From Nitrospirota bacterium (GTDB taxonomy: Bacteria; Nitrospirota; Thermodesulfovibrionia; SZUA-242): DNA of 64,000 bases. Both the position numbers and the translations under genes were made by a program. Position 1 is the stretch's first letter. Each line of letters starts with the position of its first letter. The DNA lies in assembly GCA_016212095.1 (NCBI GenBank), contig JACRHH010000004.1, forward strand, positions 1-64,000, in the 5' to 3' direction. Below are positions 43,717-52,743 of this stretch, in pieces. The notes beneath the pieces were generated by a model. It worked only from the letters and a program-made list of their open reading frames with translations. It was not told the origin of the DNA and did not search any database.

Positions 43717-44496
43717 ATGAACGCGCTTTTTCTGCTTAAAAAGATAGTTTCGCAGTTTCTGTCTCCGGTAACATTCTGTCTCTGCCTGGCGTTTGCGGGC
43801 CTGTATCTGGCCCGTTTCACAAAAAAGCGCCGCGCCGGTCTGGTCACGGCGTTTTCCGGAGTTTTGATCCTCACGCTGTTGTCGTATAACTTTGTAGCCG
43901 TTTTTCTTGTTTCAGGGCTTGAAGGCAGTGTAATTTCATTTGAGAAAACATATCCGCATGGAAGCGAGCCATTGCGTTTTGTAGTGGTTCTGGCCGGAAG
44001 CAGCAAGGCTAATCCCGATGTCTCGGCTGCGCGCCAGCTTGGCGCAAGCACGCTGGAGCGGCTTGTTGAGGGAATCAGGATTTACCGCAAGTTCCCCGGA
44101 AGCAAATTGCTGGTTTCCGGCGGCGCCGTCTTCAGCACGACACCGGCTGCTGTGCTCATGCGGGAAGCGGCAATGGAGATGGGCGTTCCTGGCGAGGATA
44201 TCATTCTTGAAGACCGGTCTCTCGACACTCACGACGAGGCTGTAATGATAAAGCCGATGGTTGGCGATGCCCCGCTTGCCCTTGTCACCTCTGCATCGCA
44301 CATGAAACGGTCGCTATTACTGTTTCGAGGGCAGGCAATGAAACCGTATCCGGCTCCTGCCGGAAGCGTTGCAAGTGGCAGCGCGGCGCTGAATCCGGCA
44401 TCATTTTTCCCGGAAGCAAGCGCGCTTCAGAAATCGGAGATGGCGTTGCATGAATATCTGGGAATCGCGTGGGCCATGATAACCGGAAGGATGTAA
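43717..44496 (+). CDS. YdcF/ElyC-family membrane protein (DUF218)
   Basis: The 259-residue protein has two N-terminal helices (FLSPVTFCLCLAFAGLYL and AGLVTAFSGVLILTLLSYNFVAVFL) and a DUF218 domain: RFVVVLAGSSK, ERLVEGIRIYRKFPGSKLLVSGG, DIILEDRSLDTHDEAV and LVTSASHMKRSLLLFRG. This is the layout of ElyC/SanA-like envelope proteins. It begins immediately after the phzF-like stop codon. Its biochemical role is not established. Confidence 0.87.
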   Translation: MNALFLLKKIVSQFLSPVTFCLCLAFAGLYLARFTKKRRAGLVTAFSGVLILTLLSYNFVAVFLVSGLEGSVISFEKTYPHGSEPLRFVVVLAGSSKANPDVSAARQLGASTLERLVEGIRIYRKFPGSKLLVSGGAVFSTTPAAVLMREAAMEMGVPGEDIILEDRSLDTHDEAVMIKPMVGDAPLALVTSASHMKRSLLLFRGQAMKPYPAPAGSVASGSAALNPASFFPEASALQKSEMALHEYLGIAWAMITGRM

Positions 44497-44503
44497 GCGC
44501 ATT

Positions 44504-45289
44504 TCAATGCAGCTCCATCCTCTCCCCCAACCCCTCGCCAAGCATGTTTAGCGCAAGCGCTGTTACGCCGATCATGAGGCCGGGGAATATCACCATCCAC
44601 GGCGCGGAGGTGATGAACACCCTGCTTGCGCTTATCATGCCGCCCCATGTGGGCGCGGGCGGCTGAACCCCAAGCCCAAGAAAGCTGAGCGCCGCTTCCG
44701 ACAGCATGAACCCGCCCATCTTCATGCTCACCGCAACCATCGCCGTGGGCAGGCACTGCGGAAAAAGATAGCGCCATAATATCCGGACATCGCTCGCGCC
44801 CATCGCGGTTGCCGCCTCGATCTGGAGCGATTCCCGAAGCACTATCACCTGCCCGCGCACCAGTCGGGCAAGCCCAACCCATCCGACCGCGCCGATGGCA
44901 ATAAGCACCGAAAGATACCCCGGCGGCATGATTATAGAGATTCCAATCGCAAGCAGAAGCGTGGGAAACGAAAGCAGAAGATCGACAAACGCCATAAGCG
45001 CAATATCCACCGCGCCGCCAACGTATCCGGAAACCAGCCCCACGGCCATGCCCAGCGAGAACGTGAGCGCCGACGCGCCGATCACTATCAGCATCGAAAT
45101 CCTGCCGCCGTGCAGCGTTCGGGCCAGAATGTCGCGCCCCTTGTTGTCGGTTCCAAGCGGATGCTCCGGCGAAATCGGCATTTTTATACTGTCAAGATCG
45201 ATCAGAAGCGGGTCTTTGTCGTACACAAGCGGCCCGGCGAAACAGGCAGCCAGAACGATCGCAAGAATAATCGAGGCGGCGCGGGTCAT
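44504..45289 (-). CDS. dppC: dipeptide/oligopeptide ABC transporter permease (DppC type)
   Basis: The 261-residue protein has six membrane segments and the binding-protein-dependent EAA loop (EAATAMGASDVRILWRYLFPQCLP). Its periplasmic PISPEHPLGTDNKGRDILARTLHGGRISM opening is characteristic of DppC/OppC. It forms the permease with DppB encoded 193 bp upstream. No ATPase genes (dppD, dppF) lie in this cluster. The gap to dppB contains a GC-rich repeat and a copy of a dppB-like 3' end. Confidence 0.92.
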   Translation of the reverse strand: MTRAASIILAIVLAACFAGPLVYDKDPLLIDLDSIKMPISPEHPLGTDNKGRDILARTLHGGRISMLIVIGASALTFSLGMAVGLVSGYVGGAVDIALMAFVDLLLSFPTLLLAIGISIIMPPGYLSVLIAIGAVGWVGLARLVRGQVIVLRESLQIEAATAMGASDVRILWRYLFPQCLPTAMVAVSMKMGGFMLSEAALSFLGLGVQPPAPTWGGMISASRVFITSAPWMVIFPGLMIGVTALALNMLGEGLGERMELH

Positions 45290-45295
45290 CTTTTG

Positions 45296-45320
45296 CCAAC
45301 TCTTGGATCGAGAGCTATTT
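45296..45320 (-). other. second copy of the dppB C-terminal coding end
   Basis: On the minus strand this stretch encodes ALDPRVGKR just before dppC, matching the true DppB end VLDPRVRKR encoded at 45483-45510. The shared core is GGATCGAGA on the plus strand. A GC-rich repeat lies between the two copies. Confidence 0.5.
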
Positions 45321-45364
45321 TACCAGCGGCGCACTTATTCCAATTTCTAATCGACAGTTCCATT

Positions 45365-45413
45365 ACTCCCCCCAAGCCCCCCTCAATGAGGGGGGTGGCG
45401 AAGCCGGGGGGAG
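45365..45413. repeat. GC-rich hairpin repeat, copy 4 (dppB-dppC gap)
   Basis: ACTCCCCCC, AAGCCCCCCTCA, ATGAGGGGGG, TGGCGAAGCCGG and GGGGAG repeat the pattern seen in nifEN almost base for base, including the TGGCGAAGCCGG segment. Confidence 0.87.
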
Positions 45414-45482
45414 CCGAAAACATGGCCGAACAAACAGACACAGGTTGTCCGAATGATTTAAAAACGGGATTACAAGTGACGT

Positions 45483-46403
45483 TCATCGCTTTCTCACACG
45501 CGGATCGAGAACGCTGTAGAGCAGATCGACCGCCAGATTAATCCCGACGAACACCATGGTTCCGGCAAGCACTGTGCCCATCACCACCGGATAGTCGCGC
45601 TTGATGATCGCGTCCATCGCGTAGCGCCCCACCCCGTCCCAGCCGAATATCGTCTCTGTGAGCACCGCGCCGTTCAGGTAGCTGCCGAAATCCAGACCGA
45701 TAACCGTAACCAGCGGAATGAGCGCGTTTCGAAGAAGATGAACCAGCACAACGCGCCACCGGGCGATTCCCTTGGCACGCGCGGTTGTCATGAACTGGTG
45801 CCGCATGATGTCGGTTGTGACGGTTTTGGTAATTCTGGCAACCGATGCAAGCGCCGGAAGCGCGAGCGTGAGCGCCGGAAGCGCGAGATAGTGCATGTCG
45901 CCGGTTCCGGACGGCGGAAACAGCCGCAGTTTAAGGCTTAGCAAAAACATCAGCACAAGCCCGATCCAGAAGACCGGCAGGCTTACCCCGGCCATTGTGA
46001 CGATGCTCACGGCTTTCTCGACCATACGCGAACGGGCGAGCGTCATGAACAGGCCAAGCAGCACGCCAATCGGCACGGCAACGGCCATGGCGGCGCAGGC
46101 AAGCGCAAGCGTGTTCGGGAATTTTTCAACAATATCGCGCGCCACCGGACGGTTCGTGAAATACGACCTTCCAAGCTCGCCGCGCGCAAGCAACCCCAAG
46201 TAACCGGCGTATTGAACCAGAAACGGCCTGTCGGTTCCAAGCTCGCGGCGTATGTTTTCTAGCGCGGCGGCCCCGGCCTTCTCGCCCGCAAGCGCAAGCG
46301 CCGGATCGCCCGGAATTGCGCGCATCAGCAGAAACACCAGAAACGTGATGCCGATGGCAAGAAGTGGAATGGCCGCAAGACGCTTAAGCAGGTAACGGTT
46401 CAT
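45483..46403 (-). CDS. dppB: dipeptide/oligopeptide ABC transporter permease (DppB type)
   Basis: The 306-residue protein begins MNRYLLKRLAAIPLLAIGITFLVFLLMRAIPGDPALAL, the standard DppB/OppB start. It has six helices, the EAA-like loop TTARAKGIARWRVVLVHLLRNALIPLVT and the terminal INLAVDLLYSVLDPRVRKR. It pairs with DppC. The substrate-binding protein gene lies upstream, but a small plus-strand gene (46490-46759) interrupts the layout. Confidence 0.93.
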   Translation of the reverse strand: MNRYLLKRLAAIPLLAIGITFLVFLLMRAIPGDPALALAGEKAGAAALENIRRELGTDRPFLVQYAGYLGLLARGELGRSYFTNRPVARDIVEKFPNTLALACAAMAVAVPIGVLLGLFMTLARSRMVEKAVSIVTMAGVSLPVFWIGLVLMFLLSLKLRLFPPSGTGDMHYLALPALTLALPALASVARITKTVTTDIMRHQFMTTARAKGIARWRVVLVHLLRNALIPLVTVIGLDFGSYLNGAVLTETIFGWDGVGRYAMDAIIKRDYPVVMGTVLAGTMVFVGINLAVDLLYSVLDPRVRKR

Positions 46404-46489
46404 ATGCGTATTGAAGGGGGGCCGGAGGAGATTTCATGTTTTGCAAGCTAGGGGTTACTCCCCGCCAAACACTGTGATATATTATCCCC

Positions 46490-46759
46490 ATGTCAACGCT
46501 TACATTCGACACGCTACGGTTTGCCAACCGGCTGAAAAAAGCCGGCGTTCTTCCGGCGCAGGCGGAAGCCGAGGCCGAGGCGCTCTCTGAAGTTCTTGAA
46601 GTCAACCTGAAAGAGCTTGCCACAAAGGAAGACCTCCGGCGGGAAATAAAAGACCTCGAAGTTCGCATCGACGGTGAACTCAAGCTTCTTAAATGGATGC
46701 TCGGCGTTGTCATTGGCGGCGTAATTGCTCTCGTCATGAAGGCATTCTTTCCTGGCTGA
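46490..46759 (+). CDS. coiled-coil small membrane protein (DUF1640-like)
   Basis: The 89-residue protein starts MSTLTFDTLRFANRLKKAGVLPAQAEAEAEAL, continues with a heptad-rich segment (LKELATKEDLRREIKDLEVRIDGELK) and ends with one transmembrane helix (WMLGVVIGGVIALVMKAFF). This is the layout of the DUF1640/CCDC90-like family, which is related to mitochondrial MCU regulators but of unknown bacterial role. It lies in the opposite orientation between dppA and dppB, so it splits a transporter operon and is likely a later arrival. Confidence 0.85.
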   Translation: MSTLTFDTLRFANRLKKAGVLPAQAEAEAEALSEVLEVNLKELATKEDLRREIKDLEVRIDGELKLLKWMLGVVIGGVIALVMKAFFPG

Positions 46760-46760
46760 T

Positions 46761-48338
46761 TCATTTTCCCATATACCCATCAGAACGCTCCACCCGCGTA
46801 TCCATTCCCTTGTCGATTGTGTATATCGGATATAGCCGAAAACCCCGCACCCACGGCTGGCGCACAGCGTAATCGGTTCGATGCCAGAAGAAGATCCACG
46901 GCGAATCGGCGGCAATAGCGTTTTCGGCGGCGCTGTAAATATCGGCGTTGTTTGCGGTGCGCCTTCCCTGCTCAATCAGCTTGTCAACCTCGACGTTCCT
47001 GTAACGCGTCCGGTTTCCAGCAGGGCCGAGGTTCGATGAATGAAACAGCGGAAACAGGAAATTCTCGGCGTCGGGATAGTCTGCCCACCAGCTTAGCCAG
47101 AACATGTCCGGCTCGCCCTTATTAATGGCATCCTTGAAGGCAGACCACTCAAGCCTGCGAATTTCAAGCGAAATACCCACATCGCGCAGATAGCTCTGAA
47201 TTATCTCCGCCATGTCCACAGTCTCCTGCTCGGCGTTGACATACAGGGTTATTCGAAGGCCTTCTTCACTCTTGCCCTCTCCTTCAGGAGGGGGATGGGG
47301 GAGGCCAAGCATCTTCCTCGCCAATACCGGGTCGTATTCAACCGTCGGCGGCGCTGGCCACTTGCGAAGCACCGGAGGAATTGGGCCATCAGCCGCAATT
47401 CCGCGCCCCTCGTAAAACGTGGCAAGTATCTTTTTCCGGTCAATCGCATGGGCAACCGCCTGCCTGATCCGCCTGTCGTTCATCGGCGGCCTGTCGCAGT
47501 TCATGCCAAGATAATAAGTGTTCAGGCCGGGCAGTTCCAGAATCAGCGGATTCCAGAATTCGGACTCCCTGAACCGCTTGTATTCCGAAGCCGGAATGCC
47601 GATCACATCCAGGTTGCCGGTTTCAAATTCTGCAATTGCAGTAAGGTGTTCGGGGATTATTTTATATACAATGCCCGACAGAGCGGGCGCGCCGCCCCAA
47701 TAATCAGACCGCGCTTCCAGAACCAGCTCGCGGTCGCGCCGCCACGATTTCACCCGATAAGGCCCGGTTCCAACCGGCGAGCCGCCGAATTCAGGGCCGA
47801 GGCGTTCGACAGCTTTTCTGTCAACGATATACGCCGCAGTCATCGTCATCAGGCCGGGAAACGGCGAAAAAGGCTCCGACAGCGTTATCCGGAACGTTGC
47901 TGCGTCAACCGCCTCCATCGATGCCACCTTCCCGAACACCCAGCCGTTCGGAGATTTTACCGACGGATCGAGCACGCGCCTGAACGAGTAGAGCACGTCA
48001 TCGGCTGTAACCGCGCGGCCATCCGGAAAACGCGCGCCGCCACGAAGGTGGAACGTATAAATTTTGCCGTCATCCGACACATTCCAGTTGCTTGCAATGT
48101 CTGGAACAATGCGCATGTCGGCGTCAAGTTTCAGAAGCCCGTTAAAAAGCTTGGCGGCAATCGAGCCGGACTGGACATCGGTTATCAGCGCCGGATCGAG
48201 CGAGCCCGGATCGCTGCCAAGGCGCAGATAGAGATGATTAGGCAGACGGTCGCCAGCCTTCATGCAACCGGAGAATAATAAAAGAAACAATAGCGCGGCA
48301 AAAAGAGAGCCGAGGCAATCCGGACGACGGAACATCAA
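46761..48338 (-). CDS. dppA: peptide ABC transporter substrate-binding lipoprotein
   Basis: The 525-residue protein has a lipoprotein signal (LFAALLFLLLFSGCMKAG) and SBP_bac_5 motifs: LRLGSDPGSLDPALITD, GKIYTFHLRGGARFPDGRAVTADDVLYSFRRVLDP and GLNTYYLGMNCDRPPMNDRRIRQAVAHAIDR. It delivers peptides or similar ligands to DppBC. Residues about 348-360 (GLPHPPPEGEGKSEEG) come from an in-frame repeat-like insertion at 47266-47315. Its start overlaps the dgt stop by 4 bp, so it follows dgt in the same transcript. Confidence 0.9.
   Translation of the reverse strand: MMFRRPDCLGSLFAALLFLLLFSGCMKAGDRLPNHLYLRLGSDPGSLDPALITDVQSGSIAAKLFNGLLKLDADMRIVPDIASNWNVSDDGKIYTFHLRGGARFPDGRAVTADDVLYSFRRVLDPSVKSPNGWVFGKVASMEAVDAATFRITLSEPFSPFPGLMTMTAAYIVDRKAVERLGPEFGGSPVGTGPYRVKSWRRDRELVLEARSDYWGGAPALSGIVYKIIPEHLTAIAEFETGNLDVIGIPASEYKRFRESEFWNPLILELPGLNTYYLGMNCDRPPMNDRRIRQAVAHAIDRKKILATFYEGRGIAADGPIPPVLRKWPAPPTVEYDPVLARKMLGLPHPPPEGEGKSEEGLRITLYVNAEQETVDMAEIIQSYLRDVGISLEIRRLEWSAFKDAINKGEPDMFWLSWWADYPDAENFLFPLFHSSNLGPAGNRTRYRNVEVDKLIEQGRRTANNADIYSAAENAIAADSPWIFFWHRTDYAVRQPWVRGFRLYPIYTIDKGMDTRVERSDGYMGK
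47266..47315. repeat. GC-rich imperfect hairpin inside dppA
   Basis: CTCTTGCCCTCTCC, TTCAGGAGGGGGA and TGGGGGAGGC form an imperfect hairpin translated as PHPPPEGEGKSEE. This peptide is a known hallmark of genic insertions of such repeats. It is different in sequence from the copies at 18329 and the others. Confidence 0.55.
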
Positions 48339-49495
48339 AATGTCCGGGGCAGTTTCTGTGGCACGAACAGCCTGTTGAATGTGTAGATGAGATAATCGTC
48401 GGTCATGCCCGCGATGTAATCACGCACCTTTTCTGCCTGCGATGTCGATTCGATATACGACGCATCCATGTCGGCAAGAAACGCGGCCACCGGCGAGTTT
48501 TCACGCCCCGCAGTCAGATCGTCGAGCAGGTGTGCGAAAACAAGCTCGAACGAGCGCTCCAGCTTCGCCTCCTCTGTCTTTATGCGCGGGTTCAGGTAGA
48601 TGTGCCTGTAGTTGAACTTCTTCAGTTCGCCAAGCGCGCCGCCAACATCCGCGCCGTATGAAAGCGTGTCGCTGTCCATGCTGTGCTCGATCATGCTTTC
48701 AACAAGGCGGTAAACTATCTTGCCGTTTGTGTCGCCAAGCACGTTCACTATTTCCGCCGGTATGTCGGAACGCTTTATCAATTTCAGCCTTATCGCGTCT
48801 TCGAAATCGCGCCCGATGTAGCTGATCGTGTCGCAAAGTTTCACAAGGCAGCCTTCCATGGTCATCGGGTTCATCGGAGCGCTGCTGCCCATGCGCTTGC
48901 GCGAGGCAAGTTCATCAAGCTCGTCGAAGCTTCTTGCCGGTTCAGGCCTGATGCCGTCAATGTGCGTCTCGCCGTCGTGGCAGACTATTCCGTCCAGAAC
49001 CTGTATCGAGAGATTCAGCCCCCTGCCGTTCTTCTCGATCCGGTCGAGCGCATGAAGGCTCTGAATGTTGTGATGAAAATGTCCGATTTCATTGCTGCGG
49101 CAGAGGCGAGAAAGAATCCGCTCTCCCGTGTGCCCGAACGGGCAGTGGCCTATGTCGTGGCCAAGCGCGATCGCCTCGATCAGGTCTTCGTTCAGCGCAA
49201 GCACGCGGCCAATAGTGCGGGCGATTTTTGAGAGCAACTGGATATGAATTACCCGCCGGGTGATATTGTCGTTTTCCTGGAGCGAGAAGACCTGCGTCTT
49301 GTCGATGTAGCGCGTGAACGAGCGCGAATGCAGGATGCGGTCGGCGTCGATGGCAAACGCTGTGCGGAAATCGGTTGACGCGGATTTATCGGCGCGGCGG
49401 CGCACAGACGCTGTGCTTGGCGTTGCTCGCGGCCCAAGCACAGCTTTTTCCTTGGACAGGAAACGATCCGACAGCTTTCCGGTTAGCGATGTCAT
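48335..49495 (-). CDS. dgt: deoxyguanosinetriphosphate triphosphohydrolase-like protein
   Basis: The 386-residue HD-domain protein has the start motif RILHSRSFTRYIDKTQVF and RRVIHIQLLSKIARTIGRVLALNEDLIEAIALGHDIGHCPFGHTGERIL, with the catalytic His and Asp pair. The late MTMEGCLVKLCDTISYIGRDFEDAI segment carries the final aspartate. Such enzymes cleave dNTPs to nucleosides and triphosphate. It resembles the type 2 family named dGTPase-like. It lies directly upstream of dppA with a 4-bp overlap, an unusual pairing. Confidence 0.9.
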   Translation of the reverse strand: MTSLTGKLSDRFLSKEKAVLGPRATPSTASVRRRADKSASTDFRTAFAIDADRILHSRSFTRYIDKTQVFSLQENDNITRRVIHIQLLSKIARTIGRVLALNEDLIEAIALGHDIGHCPFGHTGERILSRLCRSNEIGHFHHNIQSLHALDRIEKNGRGLNLSIQVLDGIVCHDGETHIDGIRPEPARSFDELDELASRKRMGSSAPMNPMTMEGCLVKLCDTISYIGRDFEDAIRLKLIKRSDIPAEIVNVLGDTNGKIVYRLVESMIEHSMDSDTLSYGADVGGALGELKKFNYRHIYLNPRIKTEEAKLERSFELVFAHLLDDLTAGRENSPVAAFLADMDASYIESTSQAEKVRDYIAGMTDDYLIYTFNRLFVPQKLPRTF

Positions 49496-49532
49496 CCGAA
49501 CCCCGTCGAAACGATCTTCTATTGGCGTAATG

Positions 49533-49886
49533 TTACTTCTTCGTCGGCTTCTTGGCAGCGGCCTTTTTCGCGGCAGGCTTTGAAGTCGTCTTTTTCGCGG
49601 CAGGCTTCGCCGCCGCTTTCCGGGTTGCGGCCTTCTTGATAGCGGGCTTCGGGGCCGGAGCCTTTGCCTCCGCTTTCTTGGGGGCAGCCGTTTTATCGAC
49701 AGTTTTTGGGGAAGCAGCCTTTTTTGTGGCAGCCGTCTTCCCGGCTTTAACCGCGGCCCTGGTGGTTTCTATCCCGCAGCATATGACAGGTTTGATCAAA
49801 TCCGGATTGCCCGTCGTGGACAGACCAATCTCGGCCCCGCATACGTCACAAGACATGTTGATCACCTTCACAGGTTTTTTCGCCAT
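49533..49886 (-). CDS. zinc-ribbon-like domain fused to a histone H1-like Lys/Ala tail
   Basis: The 117-residue protein has an N-terminal part (residues 1-42) with CDVCGAEIG and a later CC pair (VICCGIE), a probable metal-binding knuckle. Residues 45-117 are almost only Lys, Ala, Pro and Thr in AAxKK-type repeats (KKAATRKAAAKPAAKK), like bacterial histone H1-like or HU-tail proteins. I infer a nucleoid-associated, DNA-compacting protein. The cysteine domain is not one I can name. It lies between dgt and alaC on the minus strand, 30 bp from alaC. Confidence 0.8.
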   Translation of the reverse strand: MAKKPVKVINMSCDVCGAEIGLSTTGNPDLIKPVICCGIETTRAAVKAGKTAATKKAASPKTVDKTAAPKKAEAKAPAPKPAIKKAATRKAAAKPAAKKTTSKPAAKKAAAKKPTKK

Positions 49887-49915
49887 CCGAATACCCCTTT
49901 CGTCAACAGATGAGA

Positions 49916-51082
49916 TCAGAAAAGCTTTCTGATTCCCCGCGTCGCTTGCCTGATGCGATGCTCGTTCTCAACAAGCGCAAAGCGTACATGATCGTCTCCG
50001 GCCTCGCCAAATCCGATGCCCGGCGACACCGCCACATTCGACTTCTCAAGCACATGCTTGCAGAATTCCAGTGAACTCAAATGCTTGTATTTTTCCGGGA
50101 TCGGAGCCCAGACAAACATCGTGGCCTTCGGCGGCTCTATCGGCCAGCCCGACTGAGCCAGCCCGTCTATAAGCGCGTTGCGGCGCGATTCGTGGATCTT
50201 TCTGATCTCTTCCACGCAGTCCTGCGGGCCGCGAAGGGCGATGATCGCGGCAATCTGAATGGGCTGGAACATTCCGTAATCGAGGTAGCTCTTGATCTTG
50301 ATCAGCGCGTTTACCACTTCCTTGTTGCCGCAGCAGAAGCCCACGCGCCATCCGGCCATCGAATAGCTCTTGGTGAGCGAGAAAAATTCCACGCCAACAT
50401 CCTTCGCGCCCGGAACCTGAAGAAAGCTCGGAGCCTTGTATCCGTCGTAGAGAAGATCGGCATAGGCGAAATCGTGAACAACGATAATGTTGTTCTCCTT
50501 GGCGAAATCGACAACACGGGCGAAGAACTCGGCCTCGATAACCTCGGTTGTGGGGTTATGGGGAAAATTGAGCACAAGCACCTTTGGCCGCGGCCAGGTG
50601 TTTTTGTATGCCTTCTCCATTTCCTCGAAAAAGTCGTAGTTCTTGCCGGTTGGAATGCTGCGAACCTCCGCGCCCGCCAGAATGGCCGAGTAGGGATGGA
50701 TCGGATAGGCAGGCGACGGGGTCATAACCGTATCGCCCGGCCCAACCATCGCATACATCAGATGGCTTAATCCTTCCTTCGCGCCGATGGTGACAACCGC
50801 CTCGGTTTCGGGATCGATATCGACATCGTACCGCCGCTTGTACCATTCCGAAATAGCGCAACGAAGCTGGGTTATGCCCTTCGACGCAGAATACCGGTGG
50901 TTGCGCGGATTGCGCGTGGCCTCGCACATCTTGTCCACAATGTGCTGCGGGGTAGGCAGGTCGGGGTTTCCCATGCCCAGGTCTATGATGTCCTCGCCCC
51001 TGCGGCGCGCCTCCATCTTCAGCGCGTTCACAATCGCAAACACATAGGGGGGAAGACGCTTTATTCTCGAAAATTCATGCAT
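49916..51082 (-). CDS. alaC: pyridoxal-phosphate aminotransferase (AlaC-like)
   Basis: The 388-residue class I/II aminotransferase begins [45 protein letters not shown]. The PLP lysine is in [17 protein letters not shown]. The PHNPTTEV and [10 protein letters not shown] motifs are also present. This subgroup makes alanine from pyruvate and glutamate; LL-diaminopimelate or methionine aminotransferase relatives are the alternatives. It is the downstream partner of lipA, with which it overlaps by 8 bp. Confidence 0.9.
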   Translation of the reverse strand: MHEFSRIKRLPPYVFAIVNALKMEARRRGEDIIDLGMGNPDLPTPQHIVDKMCEATRNPRNHRYSASKGITQLRCAISEWYKRRYDVDIDPETEAVVTIGAKEGLSHLMYAMVGPGDTVMTPSPAYPIHPYSAILAGAEVRSIPTGKNYDFFEEMEKAYKNTWPRPKVLVLNFPHNPTTEVIEAEFFARVVDFAKENNIIVVHDFAYADLLYDGYKAPSFLQVPGAKDVGVEFFSLTKSYSMAGWRVGFCCGNKEVVNALIKIKSYLDYGMFQPIQIAAIIALRGPQDCVEEIRKIHESRRNALIDGLAQSGWPIEPPKATMFVWAPIPEKYKHLSSLEFCKHVLEKSNVAVSPGIGFGEAGDDHVRFALVENEHRIRQATRGIRKLF

Positions 51083-51920
51083 GAATCATCTCCTCGGCTT
51101 TCATGGAACTTCTTGCAAGCGGCGCGGACGCAACGTTTCTGAATCCCATCGCCATGGCGCGCGCCCGGTACATCCCGAAAATCTCCGGCTCAACATATTC
51201 CTTCACCGGCAGGTTTGTCCTGCGCGGGCGAAGATACTGCCCAACTGTCAGAAGGTCGCATCCGGCTTCGCGAAGATCCGTAAATACATCCGTCACCTCG
51301 TCGAAGGTTTCACCAAGTCCTACCATTATTCCTGACTTGGTGACGGTTTCCGGACTTATGCGTTTTACCGTGGCAAGCAGGTCGAGCGAACGCCGGTAAA
51401 CCGCCCTTGACCGCACTTCCGGATAAAGACGCGGCACGGTTTCAACATTATGGTTAAACACATCCGGACGCGCATCCAGCACAATTTTGAGCGCCGCTTC
51501 ATCGCCGCCGAAATCGGGGGTGAGCACCTCGACCTTCGCTTCCGGAATGGCCGCGCGAATAGCCTCTATCGTTTTCGCAAACTGCATCGCGCCGCCGTCA
51601 ACAAGATCGTCTCTGGTCACTGAGGTGACAACAACATATTTCAGGCCCATTTCAAGACATGCCTCTGCCACGCGCGCCGGTTCGTCCGCTTCCGGCGCGC
51701 CGGGTGTTCCGTGCTTGACGGCGCAAAAACCGCAGCCGCGGGTGCAGGTGTCGCCGAGAATCAGAAATGTGGCGGTAGCGCGCTCAAAGCACTGCCCCTG
51801 ATTCGGGCATCGCGCTTCCTCGCATACCGTGCTTAGTTTCATGCCGCGAAGAATTTTTCTTGTATCGTGGCATCCCCTGTTTTTTCTTGTTTCTTCTTTT
51901 ATCCAGTCGGGCAAACGCAT
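51075..51920 (-). CDS. lipA: lipoyl synthase
   Basis: The 281-residue radical SAM enzyme carries the auxiliary cluster motif [12 protein letters not shown] (Cx4Cx5C), the radical SAM motif CTRGCGFC (Cx3Cx2C) and the C-terminal ligand Ser in [12 protein letters not shown]. It inserts two sulfurs into octanoylated lipoyl domains. lipB is not adjacent. The start is the ATG of [14 protein letters not shown]. It overlaps the aminotransferase start by 8 bp. Confidence 0.96.
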   Translation of the reverse strand: MRLPDWIKEETRKNRGCHDTRKILRGMKLSTVCEEARCPNQGQCFERATATFLILGDTCTRGCGFCAVKHGTPGAPEADEPARVAEACLEMGLKYVVVTSVTRDDLVDGGAMQFAKTIEAIRAAIPEAKVEVLTPDFGGDEAALKIVLDARPDVFNHNVETVPRLYPEVRSRAVYRRSLDLLATVKRISPETVTKSGIMVGLGETFDEVTDVFTDLREAGCDLLTVGQYLRPRRTNLPVKEYVEPEIFGMYRARAMAMGFRNVASAPLARSSMKAEEMIHA

Positions 51921-51998
51921 GACGTAAATTATATAATGAGAGTTTGGTTTGTCAATGAAACAAGATATTGGAAAACGCTGAAATGATCTATTGTTGCA

Positions 51999-52724
51999 AT
52001 GTTTGCTGATATTGGATTTTCACTCATCGCCGGCCTTCTCGGCAGCGCTCACTGCGTGGGAATGTGCGGCGGTTTTGTGCTTCTGTACTCGTCACGGGTG
52101 CGGCAAGCAACGCCTTTGCAATCGCATTTGCTTTACAACGGCGGACGAATCACCACATACGTCATCATCGGAGCCATCAGCGGAGCCGTCGGATCATTGC
52201 TGGATATGGCCTTCATGCGAAACGCAGCGCTTCTTGCTTCATCCGTTCTGCTGGTTGCAAGCGGCGCACTAATGCTGTTTGGTTCCGGCGACGGCATTTT
52301 CGGATCCGGTCTTTCCGGAACATGGCCGATGGTATTGCTCAAACGGGCAATTGAAAGGCTTCGCCACGGAACCGGCGGATGGCCATTGTATCCGCTCGGA
52401 CTTGCGCTGGGCCTTGTGCCATGCGGACTGGTCTATACGATGGCGGTCAAAGCCGCTTCCAGCGCGGATCCTGTTACAGGCGGGCTTGTCATGCTTGCGT
52501 TTGGCCTTGGCACGTTCCCGGCGCTGGCGGCATTCGGCGCGCTGTCCGGATTTCTCACATCACGTTACCGGCAGATTTTCCAGAAGGCTGCGGCGGTTTT
52601 GATAATCATGATGGGAGTATCCGGGCTGGTTCGATGGACAAACTTGACCGATTCGGCACATGACACTGACAACAGTCGGGAAAGCGTCCGCGAATGCGGC
52701 CACAACAAACATCAAATGCCATAG
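51999..52724 (+). CDS. TauE/SafE-like (DsbD_2) cytochrome/metal biogenesis membrane protein
   Basis: The 241-residue protein has six helices. The opening GLLGSAHCVGMCGGFVLLYS with its HCxGMCGG motif and the later LALGLVPCGLVYTMAV are typical of the DsbD_2 family encoded near cbb3 oxidase assembly genes. The C-terminal tail is histidine-rich (SAHDTDNSRESVRECGHNKH). A role in copper or thiol handling for cytochrome assembly is inferred. It is alone on the plus strand, convergent with the TlpA-like gene. Confidence 0.85.
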   Translation: MFADIGFSLIAGLLGSAHCVGMCGGFVLLYSSRVRQATPLQSHLLYNGGRITTYVIIGAISGAVGSLLDMAFMRNAALLASSVLLVASGALMLFGSGDGIFGSGLSGTWPMVLLKRAIERLRHGTGGWPLYPLGLALGLVPCGLVYTMAVKAASSADPVTGGLVMLAFGLGTFPALAAFGALSGFLTSRYRQIFQKAAAVLIIMMGVSGLVRWTNLTDSAHDTDNSRESVRECGHNKHQMP

Positions 52725-52743
52725 AGACGCACTGCCGGCTGTC

